Assembly (NCBI GenBank): GCA_963766375.1
Contig: CAVXZG010000013.1
Span: forward strand, 147,106 to 211,105
Length of the DNA: 64,000 nucleotides
Reading direction: 5' to 3'
From: AC-32 sp963766375
Lineage (GTDB): Bacteria > Actinomycetota > Thermoleophilia > Gaiellales > Gaiellaceae
The position numbers and the translations under genes are program-made. Every line of letters starts with the position of its first letter. Positions within the stretch are counted from its first letter, which is position 1. Below are positions 53,888-63,238 of this stretch, piece by piece. The notes under the pieces are model-generated. The model was given only the letters and a program-made list of their open reading frames with translations. It was not told the DNA's origin and did no database searches.

Positions 53888-55080
53888 AAAGGCAGCACAG
53901 GCGGGTGGCCGGCTGGGTCGCGTTCGCGTTCCTCGTGGGGGCGCTGGCGGCGGTGGCAGCCGGTTGCGGCGGCAGCGGCGACAGTGGCGGGAAGGCCAGC
54001 ACCGAGATCACGGGCCTCGGCTCGACGATCGACGAGATCAAGTCCAAAGCCAAGGACGAGGGGCAGGTCGACCTGGTCATCTGGGCGGGCTACGCGGACA
54101 AGTCCTGGGCGAAGGATTTCACGACGCAGACGGGCTGCAAGGTCGTGACGAAGGACGGAGCCACGTCGGACGACATGATCGACTTGGTCTCGACGGGTCA
54201 GTACGACGGCGTTTCGGCCTCCGGCAACGCGAGCGTCCGGTTGATGAAGCGGGGTGACGTCGCGCCGGTGAACACCGACCTGATCCCGAACTACGCCGAT
54301 GTGTCGCAGGGGCTGAAGAACCAGGACTACAACTCGATGGACGGCCAGGCGTACGGCGTCCCCCACGGCCGCGGCCCGAACCTGCTGATGTGGCGCAGCG
54401 ACGTGGTGACGCCCGCGCCGACGAGCTGGTCGGCGATCTGGAAGCCGAGCTCGACGGTCAAGAAGAAGATCTCGATCTACGACGACTCGATCTTCATTGC
54501 GGACGCCGCCCTCTACCTCAAGGCGACGAATCCCGACCTCGGCATCGACAACCCGTATCAGCTGAACGACGAGCAGTTCACCGCTGCGGTGAACCTGCTC
54601 AAGAGCCTGAAGCCGAACGTCGGCGAGTGGTGGGGCGACTACGCGAAGCAGATCCAGTCGTACGCCAACAAGGACGTTGTGATCGGGACGACGTGGCCGT
54701 ACCAGGAGAACATCCTCAAGGCCGACAAGAAGCCGGTCGTGGCGATCAAGCCGAAGGAAGGCACGACCGGGTGGTCGGATACCTGGATGATCTACTCCAA
54801 GGCCGCGCACCCCAACTGCATGTACCTGTGGATGAACTACATCATCTCGCCGCAGGCGAACGCGAAGGTCGCGGAGTGGTTCGGCGAGGCGCCTTCGAAT
54901 CCCAAGGCGTGCTCCTTCACCACCGACAAGAACTTCTGCACGGCCCTGCACACCAACGACGAGGCCTACTGGAAGAACATCTACTACTGGACGACCCCGA
55001 CCGCGGACTGCGGCGGGAAGGGAGGGACCTGCAAGACCCAGCAGGACTGGGTGAACGCCTGGACGGAGATCCGCGGCTAG
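53884..55080 (+). CDS. potD: Spermidine/putrescine-binding lipoprotein
   Basis: A 398-residue extracytoplasmic solute-binding protein. It has a lipoprotein signal (VAFAFLVGALAAVAAGCGG, lipobox AAGC), so it is tethered to the outer face of the membrane. The mature domain shows type II periplasmic-binding features: VDLVIWAGYADKSWAKDF, GVPHGRGPNLLMW, and WSDTWMIYSKAAHPNCMYLW. Acidic and aromatic residues (Trp, Asp) are placed as expected for amine binding; the exact substrate is not proven. It lies between potA and potB. Confidence 0.88.
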   Translation: MKRQHRRVAGWVAFAFLVGALAAVAAGCGGSGDSGGKASTEITGLGSTIDEIKSKAKDEGQVDLVIWAGYADKSWAKDFTTQTGCKVVTKDGATSDDMIDLVSTGQYDGVSASGNASVRLMKRGDVAPVNTDLIPNYADVSQGLKNQDYNSMDGQAYGVPHGRGPNLLMWRSDVVTPAPTSWSAIWKPSSTVKKKISIYDDSIFIADAALYLKATNPDLGIDNPYQLNDEQFTAAVNLLKSLKPNVGEWWGDYAKQIQSYANKDVVIGTTWPYQENILKADKKPVVAIKPKEGTTGWSDTWMIYSKAAHPNCMYLWMNYIISPQANAKVAEWFGEAPSNPKACSFTTDKNFCTALHTNDEAYWKNIYYWTTPTADCGGKGGTCKTQQDWVNAWTEIRG

Positions 55081-55090
55081 CGGCTCTTCG

Positions 55091-55987
55091 TTGACCTCGG
55101 TTCCGTACGAGCAGCCGCCGCCCCGGGAGTCCCTGGGGCGGCGGCTCTCGCGCTACTTCTACCGCCACCCTCGCCTGAGCCTGGGGCTGCTGCTCGCGCT
55201 GCCCCTCGGGTGGCTCGTGGTCGCGTACCTCGGCTCGCTCGTCGTGCTGCTGCTGGCGTCGGTGTGGACCACCGACCCGTTCACGTCGGAGGTCGTGCAC
55301 ACGTACACGTTCGACAACTTCCGGCGGATCTTCGACGAGCCCGTCTACCGCGACGTCGCCTGGCGGACGATCCGCATGGCCGGGCTCGTGACGATCGCGG
55401 ACGCGGTGCTCGCGTTCCCGATCGCCTATTACATGGCCCGGGTCGCGTCGCCGCGCGCGCGGAACCTCCTGGTGGTCGCGGTGCTCATGCCCCTGTGGGC
55501 GAGCTACCTGGTGAAGGCCTACGCGTGGCGGACGATCCTCTCGGGCGCGGGCGTGCTGAACTGGGCGCTCGACCCGTTCGGCGTCTCGTTCGACGGCTAC
55601 TCCTCGACGGGGCTCTGGCTCGTGTTCACGTACCTCTGGCTCCCGTTCATGATCCTGCCGATCTACGCCGGACTGGAGCGGATCCCGTCATCGCTGCTGG
55701 AGGCGTCCGCCGACCTCGGCGGGAAGTCGCTGCGGACGTTCTTCCGTGTGACGCTGCCGCTCGCGTTCCCGGCTGTCGTGGCCGGCTCGATCTTCACCTT
55801 CTCGCTCACGCTCGGCGACTACATCGCGCCGAAGCTGATCACGAGCCAGCAGTTCATCGGCACGGTGATCTACGACAACCACGGCACGAACCTGCCGGTC
55901 GCGGCGGCGTTCACGCTCGTGCCGATCGTGGTGATGGTCGTCTACCTGCTCGTGGCCCGGCGGCTGCACGCCTTCGAGGCGATCTGA
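55091..55987 (+). CDS. potB: Polyamine ABC transporter permease PotB
   Basis: A 298-residue inner-membrane permease with six spans (LSLGLLLALPLGWLVVAYLG first). The EAA loop that contacts the ATPase is SLLEASADLGGKSLRTFFRV with LPLAFPAVVAG after it. GDYIAPKLI is typical of PotB. TTG 55091 lies 10 bp after the potD stop. The TGA overlaps the potC ATG (TGATGG, 1 bp). Confidence 0.9.
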   Translation: MTSVPYEQPPPRESLGRRLSRYFYRHPRLSLGLLLALPLGWLVVAYLGSLVVLLLASVWTTDPFTSEVVHTYTFDNFRRIFDEPVYRDVAWRTIRMAGLVTIADAVLAFPIAYYMARVASPRARNLLVVAVLMPLWASYLVKAYAWRTILSGAGVLNWALDPFGVSFDGYSSTGLWLVFTYLWLPFMILPIYAGLERIPSSLLEASADLGGKSLRTFFRVTLPLAFPAVVAGSIFTFSLTLGDYIAPKLITSQQFIGTVIYDNHGTNLPVAAAFTLVPIVVMVVYLLVARRLHAFEAI

Positions 55988-56800
55988 TGGTCGAGTCCCG
56001 TCTCACGCGCATCCTGCTCCGGCTCGGGGCCGGCGCGACGCTCGCCTTCATCTACCTGCCGTTGATCCTGATCGCGCTCTACGCCTTCAACGAGAGCGTC
56101 ACGCAGAGCTGGCCGATCCACACCTACACGACGAAGTGGTTCTCGATCGCCTATCACGACGAGGGCGTGCGGCAGGCGCTCTGGCTGTCGGTGCGCGCGG
56201 CGCTCGGCGCGACCGCGGTTGCCATGGTGCTCGGGACACTGGCCTCGCTCGCGGTCTCCCGCTTCGAGTTCTTCGGGCGAGACGCGATCTCGCTGGTCGT
56301 GATCCTGCCGCTCGCGCTGCCGGGGATCATCACCGGCCTGGCGCTCCGGACGACCTACACGACGGTGGGGATCGACTTCGGCCTGCTGACGATCATCATC
56401 GGGCACGCGACGTTCTGCATCGTCGTCGTCTACAACAACTCGCTCGCGCGCCTGCGGCGCGTGTCGGGGTCGCTCGAGCAGGCCTCGTACGATCTCGGCG
56501 CCGACGCCTGGCAGACGTTCCGCTACGTCACGTTTCCGCAGATGCGCACGGCGCTCCTGGCAGGCGGCCTGCTCGCGTTCGCGCTTTCCTGGGACGAGGT
56601 CGTGGTGACGATCTTCACCGCCGGCGCGCAGCAGACGCTTCCGATCTGGATCTTCGCGAACCTCTTCCGGCCGATCGAGCAGCCCGTCGTCAACGTGGTC
56701 GCCGCTGTTCGTGATCGTGATGTCGCTGATCCCGGTCTGGATCGCGCAGCGGCTGACCGCGGGGCGGGCGGGCGTGGTGCGGGGCGCGGGCACGCGGTAG
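55987..56800 (+). CDS. potC: Polyamine ABC transporter permease PotC (frameshifted near the end)
   Basis: A ~270-residue second permease. Spans include ATLAFIYLPLILIALYAFNE and ISLVVILPLALPGIITGLAL; the EAA loop is LEQASYDLGADAWQTFRYVT. At 56703 one extra G shifts the frame: after VVNVVA the natural end LFVIVMSLIPVWIAQRL and ...AGTR with TAG at 56798-56800 lies in the +1 frame. The interval 55987-56800 is 3n+1 long. Without correction the last ~33 residues are garbled, including the final membrane span. Confidence 0.85.
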
Positions 56801-56835
56801 GCTGACCGGCGACGCGACCGGGGAGGGTTTGACTG

Positions 56836-58273
<1,438 letters not shown>

Positions 58274-58278
58274 GAGCA

Positions 58279-58300
58279 TGGGGGAACCCCTGGTTCCCTT
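58279..58300 (+). terminator. Hairpin after the aldehyde dehydrogenase gene
   Basis: A stem GGGAACC / GGTTCCC with loop CCT, 9 nt after the stop. It shares its core and following bases with the hairpin after clpX (14272), so it is also part of a dispersed repeat. It lies between two convergent genes. Confidence 0.5.
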
Positions 58301-58325
58301 ACGAGTTCCGCCTTGCCTCCCTTCG

Positions 58326-59087
58326 TCATCTGACGCTACGCGTCGGTCGTGCGAGGGAGCGGCGCATCACGGTCACGGCCAGCACGATGAACCAGGCCAT
58401 GAGTGAATAGGCGTTGATGCGCTCGAAAACTCCTGCCCACGGAGTGTCGTTCTGCTCGAGGCCCCCGATGGCGATCCCTGAGGCGACTCCGAACGCCATC
58501 ATGACCAGAAGCGTCGCGATCGAGTAGAGCCGGAACCATCCTCGGTACGCGATGGCCGACAGCGCCACCGTCACGACGATGATCGGAAGCCACACGAACG
58601 TCAACGTCTCGTGCATCGTGTCCGTGAAGCTGCGCTCCATCCACCGAGAGCTCATCGGGAAGAACGGGTGAATCCAGATCGCAACGGCTGTCGCCACGAG
58701 CAAAGCAAATCCGACCCAGCGAAGGATCCTGTTCTGACCTGCCGCCCTCAAGATCCCGACGGCGAACGCAGCTAAGAGCAGGCTGTGCACCGTGACCACC
58801 GTCACCATCAGCGGACGGACCGGAGAACCGAGAGCCGTCAGCTCGCTGATCCACTGATCCTTGAAGCTGTACGGTCGCGACGAGTTGTAGATGTAGATAA
58901 GACCTGACAGAACGTCCCCGATGACATAGACCCCAGCAGAGACGATCCCGGCGAACAGCAGGACTTTCGTCGCCGTGCGGGCCTGCCACCAGCGGGAAAT
59001 GGAGCGCACCACGCGGCGGAGAGCGCCCCCGACCCTTCTCAGCACGTCAGGCTGCGTCGTCCTGGCTTTACCTATGACCTCGGCCAT
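58326..59087 (-). CDS. DUF998-like integral membrane protein
   Basis: A 253-residue polytopic protein. A basic N-terminal ~38 residues precede about six spans: TKVLLFAGIVSAGVYVIGDV, VTVVTVHSLLLAAFAVGILR, WVGFALLVATAVAIWIHPFF, VWLPIIVVTVALSAIAY, IATLLVMMAFGVASGIAIGG and SLMAWFIVLAVTVMRR. The SSRPYSFKDQWISELTALGS segment after span 1 and HPFFPMSSR after span 3 fit the DUF998 family. Function unknown. GC content looks a little lower than the core genes. Confidence 0.65.
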   Translation of the reverse strand: MAEVIGKARTTQPDVLRRVGGALRRVVRSISRWWQARTATKVLLFAGIVSAGVYVIGDVLSGLIYIYNSSRPYSFKDQWISELTALGSPVRPLMVTVVTVHSLLLAAFAVGILRAAGQNRILRWVGFALLVATAVAIWIHPFFPMSSRWMERSFTDTMHETLTFVWLPIIVVTVALSAIAYRGWFRLYSIATLLVMMAFGVASGIAIGGLEQNDTPWAGVFERINAYSLMAWFIVLAVTVMRRSLARPTRSVR

Positions 59088-59203
59088 TCGAGGTCACCTC
59101 CTTCGCCTTGATACGAGCCAGCGTCACACACGTCCACGCAGCCATCATCGGGGGCTGCACGTACTCGATTGCGGCTATCTGCTTATCCTGGCGCGGCTCG
59201 AGC

Positions 59204-59242
59204 GTGCGGGAATGTCACTCGAGCGTGGCGGCATGGCTGACG
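59204..59242 (+). repeat. Dispersed GTGCGGGAATGTCA repeat, copy 1
   Basis: GTGCGGGAATGTCAC at 59204-59218, followed within 25 bp by GGCTGACGCG. Similar sequences occur at 60193 and 62817, always between genes in this accessory stretch. The remaining intergenic bases from 59088 to 59293 hold no other feature I can name. Confidence 0.5.
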
Positions 59243-59293
59243 CGTCTTGTGAGCCGGGAGCTCGCGCTCCCGAAGAGCTATCGGGTAAGAGTC

Positions 59294-60112
59294 TTACGAC
59301 GCGGGGAGGATCTCCTCGATTTGCCGGTCGACGTTGAAGCCGCGCATCTCCTCGAGGTCGGGCGAGCACTCTCGTGGCAGGGGAACGGCCAAGCCGGCTG
59401 CGCGCGCCTCGTCACGTGTTTCGTCCCGGGCCAGCGCGTCAACGACGGCGGCGTAAAGGGAGCGGAGGTAGCGAAGATCGGCCTCCGCGACGCCGAGAGC
59501 CTCCTCGGCTGCGAGCGGCGGACCGTGGCCCGGAAACACCGTCTCCGGGGGGTCTTCGCCAAGCAGCTCGATCAAGCCGGCAAGGGTCAGCCGATACGCG
59601 GCCGGTGAAGTCGCGAAGGGAAACTCGACCGACGACAAGTAGTCGCCGACGACGAGGAGCCCGAGCTCACGAAACCGGAAGCCGGTGCCGTCGGGGGTAT
59701 GGCCGACGAGCGGGAACGTCTCGACGACGAATTCGCCGAGCGCGACCGCCCGGCCGCGCGCGAACGTCTCGTCGACGCGCGGGGATCCGGAGGAGACGAA
59801 GCCGTACGCCTCGGCGGCGCGCTGGATGGATTGAACGCGCGAGCCGTCCTCCACCTTCGCCGCCGTCTCCTCGCCCATCGCGACCACCGCATCGGGAAAG
59901 CCGCCGATGCCGCAGACGTGGTCCCAGTCCCCGTGCGTGATCAGCACCTGCCGGACTGGAGCGCCAAGCTCCAGGGCCCTGCGGTCGATCCCGGCCACTT
60001 CGTCCGTCGAGATCGCCGGGTCGACAACAAGCGACTCGCTTTCCGCAACGACCAGCAGAGAGCTCGTTCTCCAAAGAAAGGCCTCGAAGCGTTCCCATCC
60101 GGGGGTCGGCAT
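59294..60112 (-). CDS. MBL-fold metallo-hydrolase
   Basis: A 272-residue metallo-beta-lactamase-fold hydrolase. The metal-binding motif appears as VLITHGDWDHVCGIGGF, the second ligand His in FPLVGHTPDGTGFR, the Asp in LLVVGDYLSSVEFP and a C-terminal His in TVFPGHGPPLAAEE. The first motif is THxDxDH rather than HxHxDH, with Thr in place of the first His, so metal binding may be altered. Substrate unknown. ATG 60112 is chosen (MPTPGWERFEAFLW); the frame stays open for 67 codons upstream but crosses a dispersed repeat. Confidence 0.78.
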   Translation of the reverse strand: MPTPGWERFEAFLWRTSSLLVVAESESLVVDPAISTDEVAGIDRRALELGAPVRQVLITHGDWDHVCGIGGFPDAVVAMGEETAAKVEDGSRVQSIQRAAEAYGFVSSGSPRVDETFARGRAVALGEFVVETFPLVGHTPDGTGFRFRELGLLVVGDYLSSVEFPFATSPAAYRLTLAGLIELLGEDPPETVFPGHGPPLAAEEALGVAEADLRYLRSLYAAVVDALARDETRDEARAAGLAVPLPRECSPDLEEMRGFNVDRQIEEILPAS

Positions 60113-60192
60113 TGCGCGTATCAAATCCGAACGCAGCGGGCCGCGGTGGCTCGAAGCAAGCCCAACAGCAGGTCGGGGCTCATTCCAGCTGC

Positions 60193-60233
60193 CTGGGCCA
60201 GTGTGTGGGAATGTCAGCAGAGGGCTGACGCGA
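60193..60233 (+). repeat. Dispersed GTGTGGGAATGTCA repeat, copy 2
   Basis: CTGGGCCAGTGTGTGGGAAT at 60193-60212, continuing GTCAGC, then a 5-nt loop and GCTGAC, which can form a 6-bp hairpin, and CGCG. It lies between the MBL gene start and the PRC-barrel gene end. Confidence 0.5.
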
Positions 60234-60249
60234 CGCGCCGAAGGTGCTC

Positions 60250-60585
60250 CTAGCGTCTTCCCCGTAGCCAGTTCGACATCCGAGTCGTGAGAGGCACCTT
60301 CCCCGGAAGCCACTTCGTCTCCGGAGGCGGCGCTTGAAACGGCTCGAGCGCACCGATGTCCGCGGACGCGATCTTCAAGGTCACCTCGCCCGGGTAGATC
60401 GCCGCGACCTGCTCTCCCGGCACGTAGCGAATCTGTGTGGGTTGCTTGGACTCGACAGCCAGGCCGTCGAAAATGTCGCTCTGCTTATCGCCTTCAACCT
60501 GCGCGACCGTGCCAACGATGACGCCATCCGAGGTGATCACGTTCCACCCTTGCCCAATCTGCAACCACGAGACAGGATCAGTCAT
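60250..60585 (-). CDS. PRC-barrel/DUF2171-like small protein
   Basis: A 111-residue soluble protein with a beta-rich domain: WLQIGQGWNVITSDGVIVGT, VAQVEGDKQSDIFDGLAVES, then IRYVPGEQVAAIYPGEVTLK. This pattern (a short barrel with a DG-x-x-G turn followed by a second half) fits PRC-barrel/DUF2171 proteins, which often bind RNA or act as stress-related modules. A basic tail (TTRMSNWLRGRR) follows. ATG 60585 (MTDPVSW) is chosen; ATG 60606 adds seven residues. Confidence 0.6.
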   Translation of the reverse strand: MTDPVSWLQIGQGWNVITSDGVIVGTVAQVEGDKQSDIFDGLAVESKQPTQIRYVPGEQVAAIYPGEVTLKIASADIGALEPFQAPPPETKWLPGKVPLTTRMSNWLRGRR

Positions 60586-60784
60586 CGCCGGCACTGCTTC
60601 GGTCACCGGGTGCTCTCACGTTCTTCGGCATCGTCGGCCATCGAGGGTACTCGTTCGTGCGATTGCGCTCGCCGGTAACAGTCGTAAGCTGCTGAGGAGT
60701 AGGCTGTTGAGCGTCGCCTTGGTTGCGCGCTTCTCCTGAAGCCCGTTTTTTCGCAGCCGGGCATCGCTCCGGAAGGGAGCACTT

Positions 60785-61087
60785 ATGACGAGCACCGTTG
60801 CCCTTATCCGCCACCGTGTGCCCGACTTCGACGCCTGGAAGAAGATGTACGACGACTTCGCGCCGATCCAAGCCGAGCACGGTGTACGCGGCCAGCAGGT
60901 GCTGCGCTCGATCGAGAATCCCAACGACGTCATCGTCACCCACACATTCGATTCGCCCGAGACCGCGCGTGCATTCTTCGCAATGCCCGAGCTGAAGGAC
61001 GCAATGCGCGAGGGGGGCGTCGACGCCGACGCTGTTGAGATTTCCTACTTCAACGAGGTCGAAATCGGCGCGCCGGTAGGCGTCTAG
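60785..61087 (+). CDS. Small ABM-fold-like protein
   Basis: A 100-residue single-domain protein: TSTVALIRHRVPDFDAWKKM, VRGQQVLRSIENPNDVIVTH, TFDSPETARAFFAMPELKDA. The strand-helix-strand pattern, with W in DFDAWKKMYDDF, resembles the dimeric alpha/beta-barrel (ABM/dabb-like) fold. No catalytic residues can be assigned. An SD-like GGAAGGGAG precedes ATG 60785. The 178 bp upstream, up to the PRC-barrel start, hold nothing clear. Confidence 0.6.
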   Translation: MTSTVALIRHRVPDFDAWKKMYDDFAPIQAEHGVRGQQVLRSIENPNDVIVTHTFDSPETARAFFAMPELKDAMREGGVDADAVEISYFNEVEIGAPVGV

Positions 61088-61148
61088 TCAGAGCGATTAG
61101 CCGGGCCGCGCTGCTCCCCAGGCGCGATCCGGCTCATCGCTGAGCGTC

Positions 61149-61436
61149 TCACTCAAAAATCCGCGCGCGCGCCCGCGCCTCCGCGCTCGCGTCCGAGGGC
61201 TCCGCGCTCGCGGCCTGCGCGGGCAAGACGCCGTCCAGCGTGGGCTGCTCGTCGAGCTCGACGAGGGACAGCTCGACGATCGAGGCCTGGGCGACCAAGG
61301 TCCCTTCGACCGTCTGGGTCCAGCGCGACTCGGCGCCGAACTCTCGTGCTGCCCATTGCGTGTGCGTCTCGTCCTGCCGGAGGGTCGCATGCCGTGTGTC
61401 GCCGTTCGCGAGCCGGATGCGAACGTACTTGGCCAT
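61149..61436 (-). CDS. Hypothetical protein (95 aa)
   Basis: A soluble protein: AKYVRIRLANGDTRHATLRQ, DETHTQWAAREFGAESRWTQ, then an Ala/Glu-rich C-terminus (ARARARIFE). The first half could be a small beta domain; the end is low-complexity. No family recognised. It is convergent with the ABM-like gene, and 119 bp separate it from the divergent monooxygenase gene. Confidence 0.45.
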   Translation of the reverse strand: MAKYVRIRLANGDTRHATLRQDETHTQWAAREFGAESRWTQTVEGTLVAQASIVELSLVELDEQPTLDGVLPAQAASAEPSDASAEARARARIFE

Positions 61437-61555
61437 TCGCCGATCCTAGCCCCTCCCTGGGCATAAGGCGCTGGCGTCAATCACCGCCTGACGCTCGAGC
61501 GACAACGCGAATCCCGCCCCACACCTGACTCCACGGCTCTGAGAGACTGCCCGCT

Positions 61556-62752
61556 ATGCGAGTGCACGTGGTCGGCGCAGGACCCGTCGGCCTTCTGCTC
61601 ACGGCACTGCTCCAGTCGATAGAGGGGTTCTCTGTTCGCCTCTATGAGAAGCGCCGCGAGTACACGCGCACCCGCATGGTCCAGCTCGCGCCGTACCTCG
61701 TGGCGGATTCGGTGGAGAGCTACCGCACCGATTCCATCGACGGGGACAGCGTCGAGGCCGTCTTCGATCCGGCCGAGCTCGACCAGGGCCTCGCCTTCAG
61801 ACAGTCGATTCCTACGGACCTGATGACGCTTCTTCACGGATGGACGCTGGGGTTCTGCCCGCTCAACGCCATCGAGCGCTCACTCAGCGATCTGATCGAT
61901 GCGCGCGGGTCGAGCCAACTGCAGCGCACCGCGGCCGTCGTGACGGCGGAGGACGCAATGGCAATGCTCGAGCCGGGCGACCTGCTGGTCGACTGCACGG
62001 GCGCCAGGTCGCTGCTCCGAGATCGACTGGTGCCTGGCTCCGAAGAGGCGGATGGAGGCGAAAACACCCTCTTGATCCGCCTCGAGTACGCGCTCGTCAT
62101 CACCTTCCTCTACGGCCAGAAGTACGACTGCAACGAGTACTGCAAGTACTACAAGAACATCGAGAACCCGCACTACAAGTTCATTCCAATGGTGCACCGC
62201 ACGCACTACGACGGCAGCGTCAGCCACGTGACGGGCATCGTCAACATCAGCGCCCGGGAGTTTGAGGCGATGCCGTCCAGATTCGACGGTCAGTGGCTTC
62301 GCGGCAACTTTCCCAGCGTCGCTCAGTCGATGGACCGGTTCATCGACAAGATCAAGGAGGAAACTCAGGGCGAGCTACTCGGCGACCTCGAGATCGTGCG
62401 GATTCCCCTGGATCTGTACCGGGCCCGCAATGCGACCAGCCGGCAGTGGCTTACAGCAGGCCCCAGCGACCACCCCTTCGCCACCTCGCCGGTGTTCCTC
62501 GCCGGCGATTCGGCCATTGGCTCTCCGTACTTTCAGTCGATTTCGCTTGGTTTCGAGTGTGCGATGTACCTGGCAGGACTCATCGCGCAGCGTGACCTAC
62601 CACTCAGAGACATGCTCGATCGCTATGAGCTGTACAGCTACAAGCAGTGGCTTCGCGTTTACATGCGCAGCAAGATGATCAAGCACAACAAGGATCTGTT
62701 TGAGTCCCTCGACGACCCGCTCGCGCTCCTGGACAAGCTGCACATCTACTAG
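61556..62752 (+). CDS. FAD-dependent monooxygenase-like protein
   Basis: A 398-residue flavoprotein. The dinucleotide-binding motif is VHVVGAGPVGLLLTALLQ at the N-terminus, and the second FAD motif is PVFLAGDSAIGSPYFQSISL. The pattern resembles group A flavin monooxygenases (PHBH-like fold) or aromatic-ring/alkaloid oxidases. A central insertion rich in Tyr/Asn/Lys (YGQKYDCNEYCKYYKNIENP) and the Lys/Tyr-rich C-terminus differ from the GC-rich style of the core genes, which hints at acquisition from elsewhere. The substrate is unknown. GAGACT lies 7 nt before ATG 61556. Confidence 0.7.
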   Translation: MRVHVVGAGPVGLLLTALLQSIEGFSVRLYEKRREYTRTRMVQLAPYLVADSVESYRTDSIDGDSVEAVFDPAELDQGLAFRQSIPTDLMTLLHGWTLGFCPLNAIERSLSDLIDARGSSQLQRTAAVVTAEDAMAMLEPGDLLVDCTGARSLLRDRLVPGSEEADGGENTLLIRLEYALVITFLYGQKYDCNEYCKYYKNIENPHYKFIPMVHRTHYDGSVSHVTGIVNISAREFEAMPSRFDGQWLRGNFPSVAQSMDRFIDKIKEETQGELLGDLEIVRIPLDLYRARNATSRQWLTAGPSDHPFATSPVFLAGDSAIGSPYFQSISLGFECAMYLAGLIAQRDLPLRDMLDRYELYSYKQWLRVYMRSKMIKHNKDLFESLDDPLALLDKLHIY

Positions 62753-62816
62753 CGAACTCGTCGAGCTCGGCCAGAACGGAACGACGGATTGATCGCCGCC
62801 AGAGACTAGGGAGTCC

Positions 62817-62870
62817 CCTGGCCCAGTGTGCGGGAATGTCACCCGAACTTGTGTGAACGAGACGTCAGCC
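62817..62870 (+). repeat. Dispersed GTGCGGGAATGTCA repeat, copy 3
   Basis: CCTGGCCCAGTGTGCGGGAA at 62817-62836 continuing TGTCA, then, some 20 bp on, GACGTCAGCCG. It overlaps the 3' end of the GntR gene. It shares GCCCAGTGTGYGGGAATGTC with copy 2. Confidence 0.5.
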
Positions 62871-63224
62871 GACGTTTTCGATGATCCGGACCAGCTCGTC
62901 GAGGCGATAGCCGTGCTGACGTGCGAACCGAACGAGCTCGTTAGCTCGCACGACGACAGCTCCGTGCTCCGGACTGCCGGCTACGGTCACCCCACGCCCA
63001 CGGCGGAAGTCCAGTAGACCCTCGTCGCGTAGCTGACGAAGCGCGCGCAGCACCGTGTTCGTGTTGACGCCGAGCACGGCTGCGAGGTCCTTGGCCGGCG
63101 GCAGGCGTTCGCCCGCTCTCGCCTCGCCGTCGGCGATCGCACGCCGGATCTCCGCCGCCACCTGCTCGTGTAACTCCGTGCGCTCGTGGCGATTGACCTT
63201 GACACGAAACATGGTGCTATCCAT
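62865..63224 (-). CDS. GntR-family transcriptional regulator (YtrA-like)
   Basis: A 119-residue regulator with an N-terminal winged helix (VNRHERTELHEQVAAEIRRA, RLPPAKDLAAVLGVNTNTVL, RALRQLRDEGLLDFRRGRGV) and only about 40 residues after it, ending RLDELVRIIENVG. The short effector part places it with the YtrA-type subfamily, which often controls membrane or transport genes nearby. ATG 63224 is used. It is divergent from the PD40-like gene, with 14 bp between the start codons, so it probably regulates that pair. Confidence 0.85.
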   Translation of the reverse strand: MDSTMFRVKVNRHERTELHEQVAAEIRRAIADGEARAGERLPPAKDLAAVLGVNTNTVLRALRQLRDEGLLDFRRGRGVTVAGSPEHGAVVVRANELVRFARQHGYRLDELVRIIENVG

Positions 63225-63238
63225 AGTAGCGTTATCAC
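63225..63238. promoter_or_regulatory. Shared divergent promoter (GntR gene and PD40-like gene)
   Basis: The 14 bp between the two start codons, with flanks, contain TAGCGT (63227-63232) 6 nt before the plus-strand ATG, and GATAAC on the minus strand 6 nt before the GntR ATG. Both transcripts would be leaderless and cannot be made at once from the same site, a good place for autoregulation. Confidence 0.45.
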
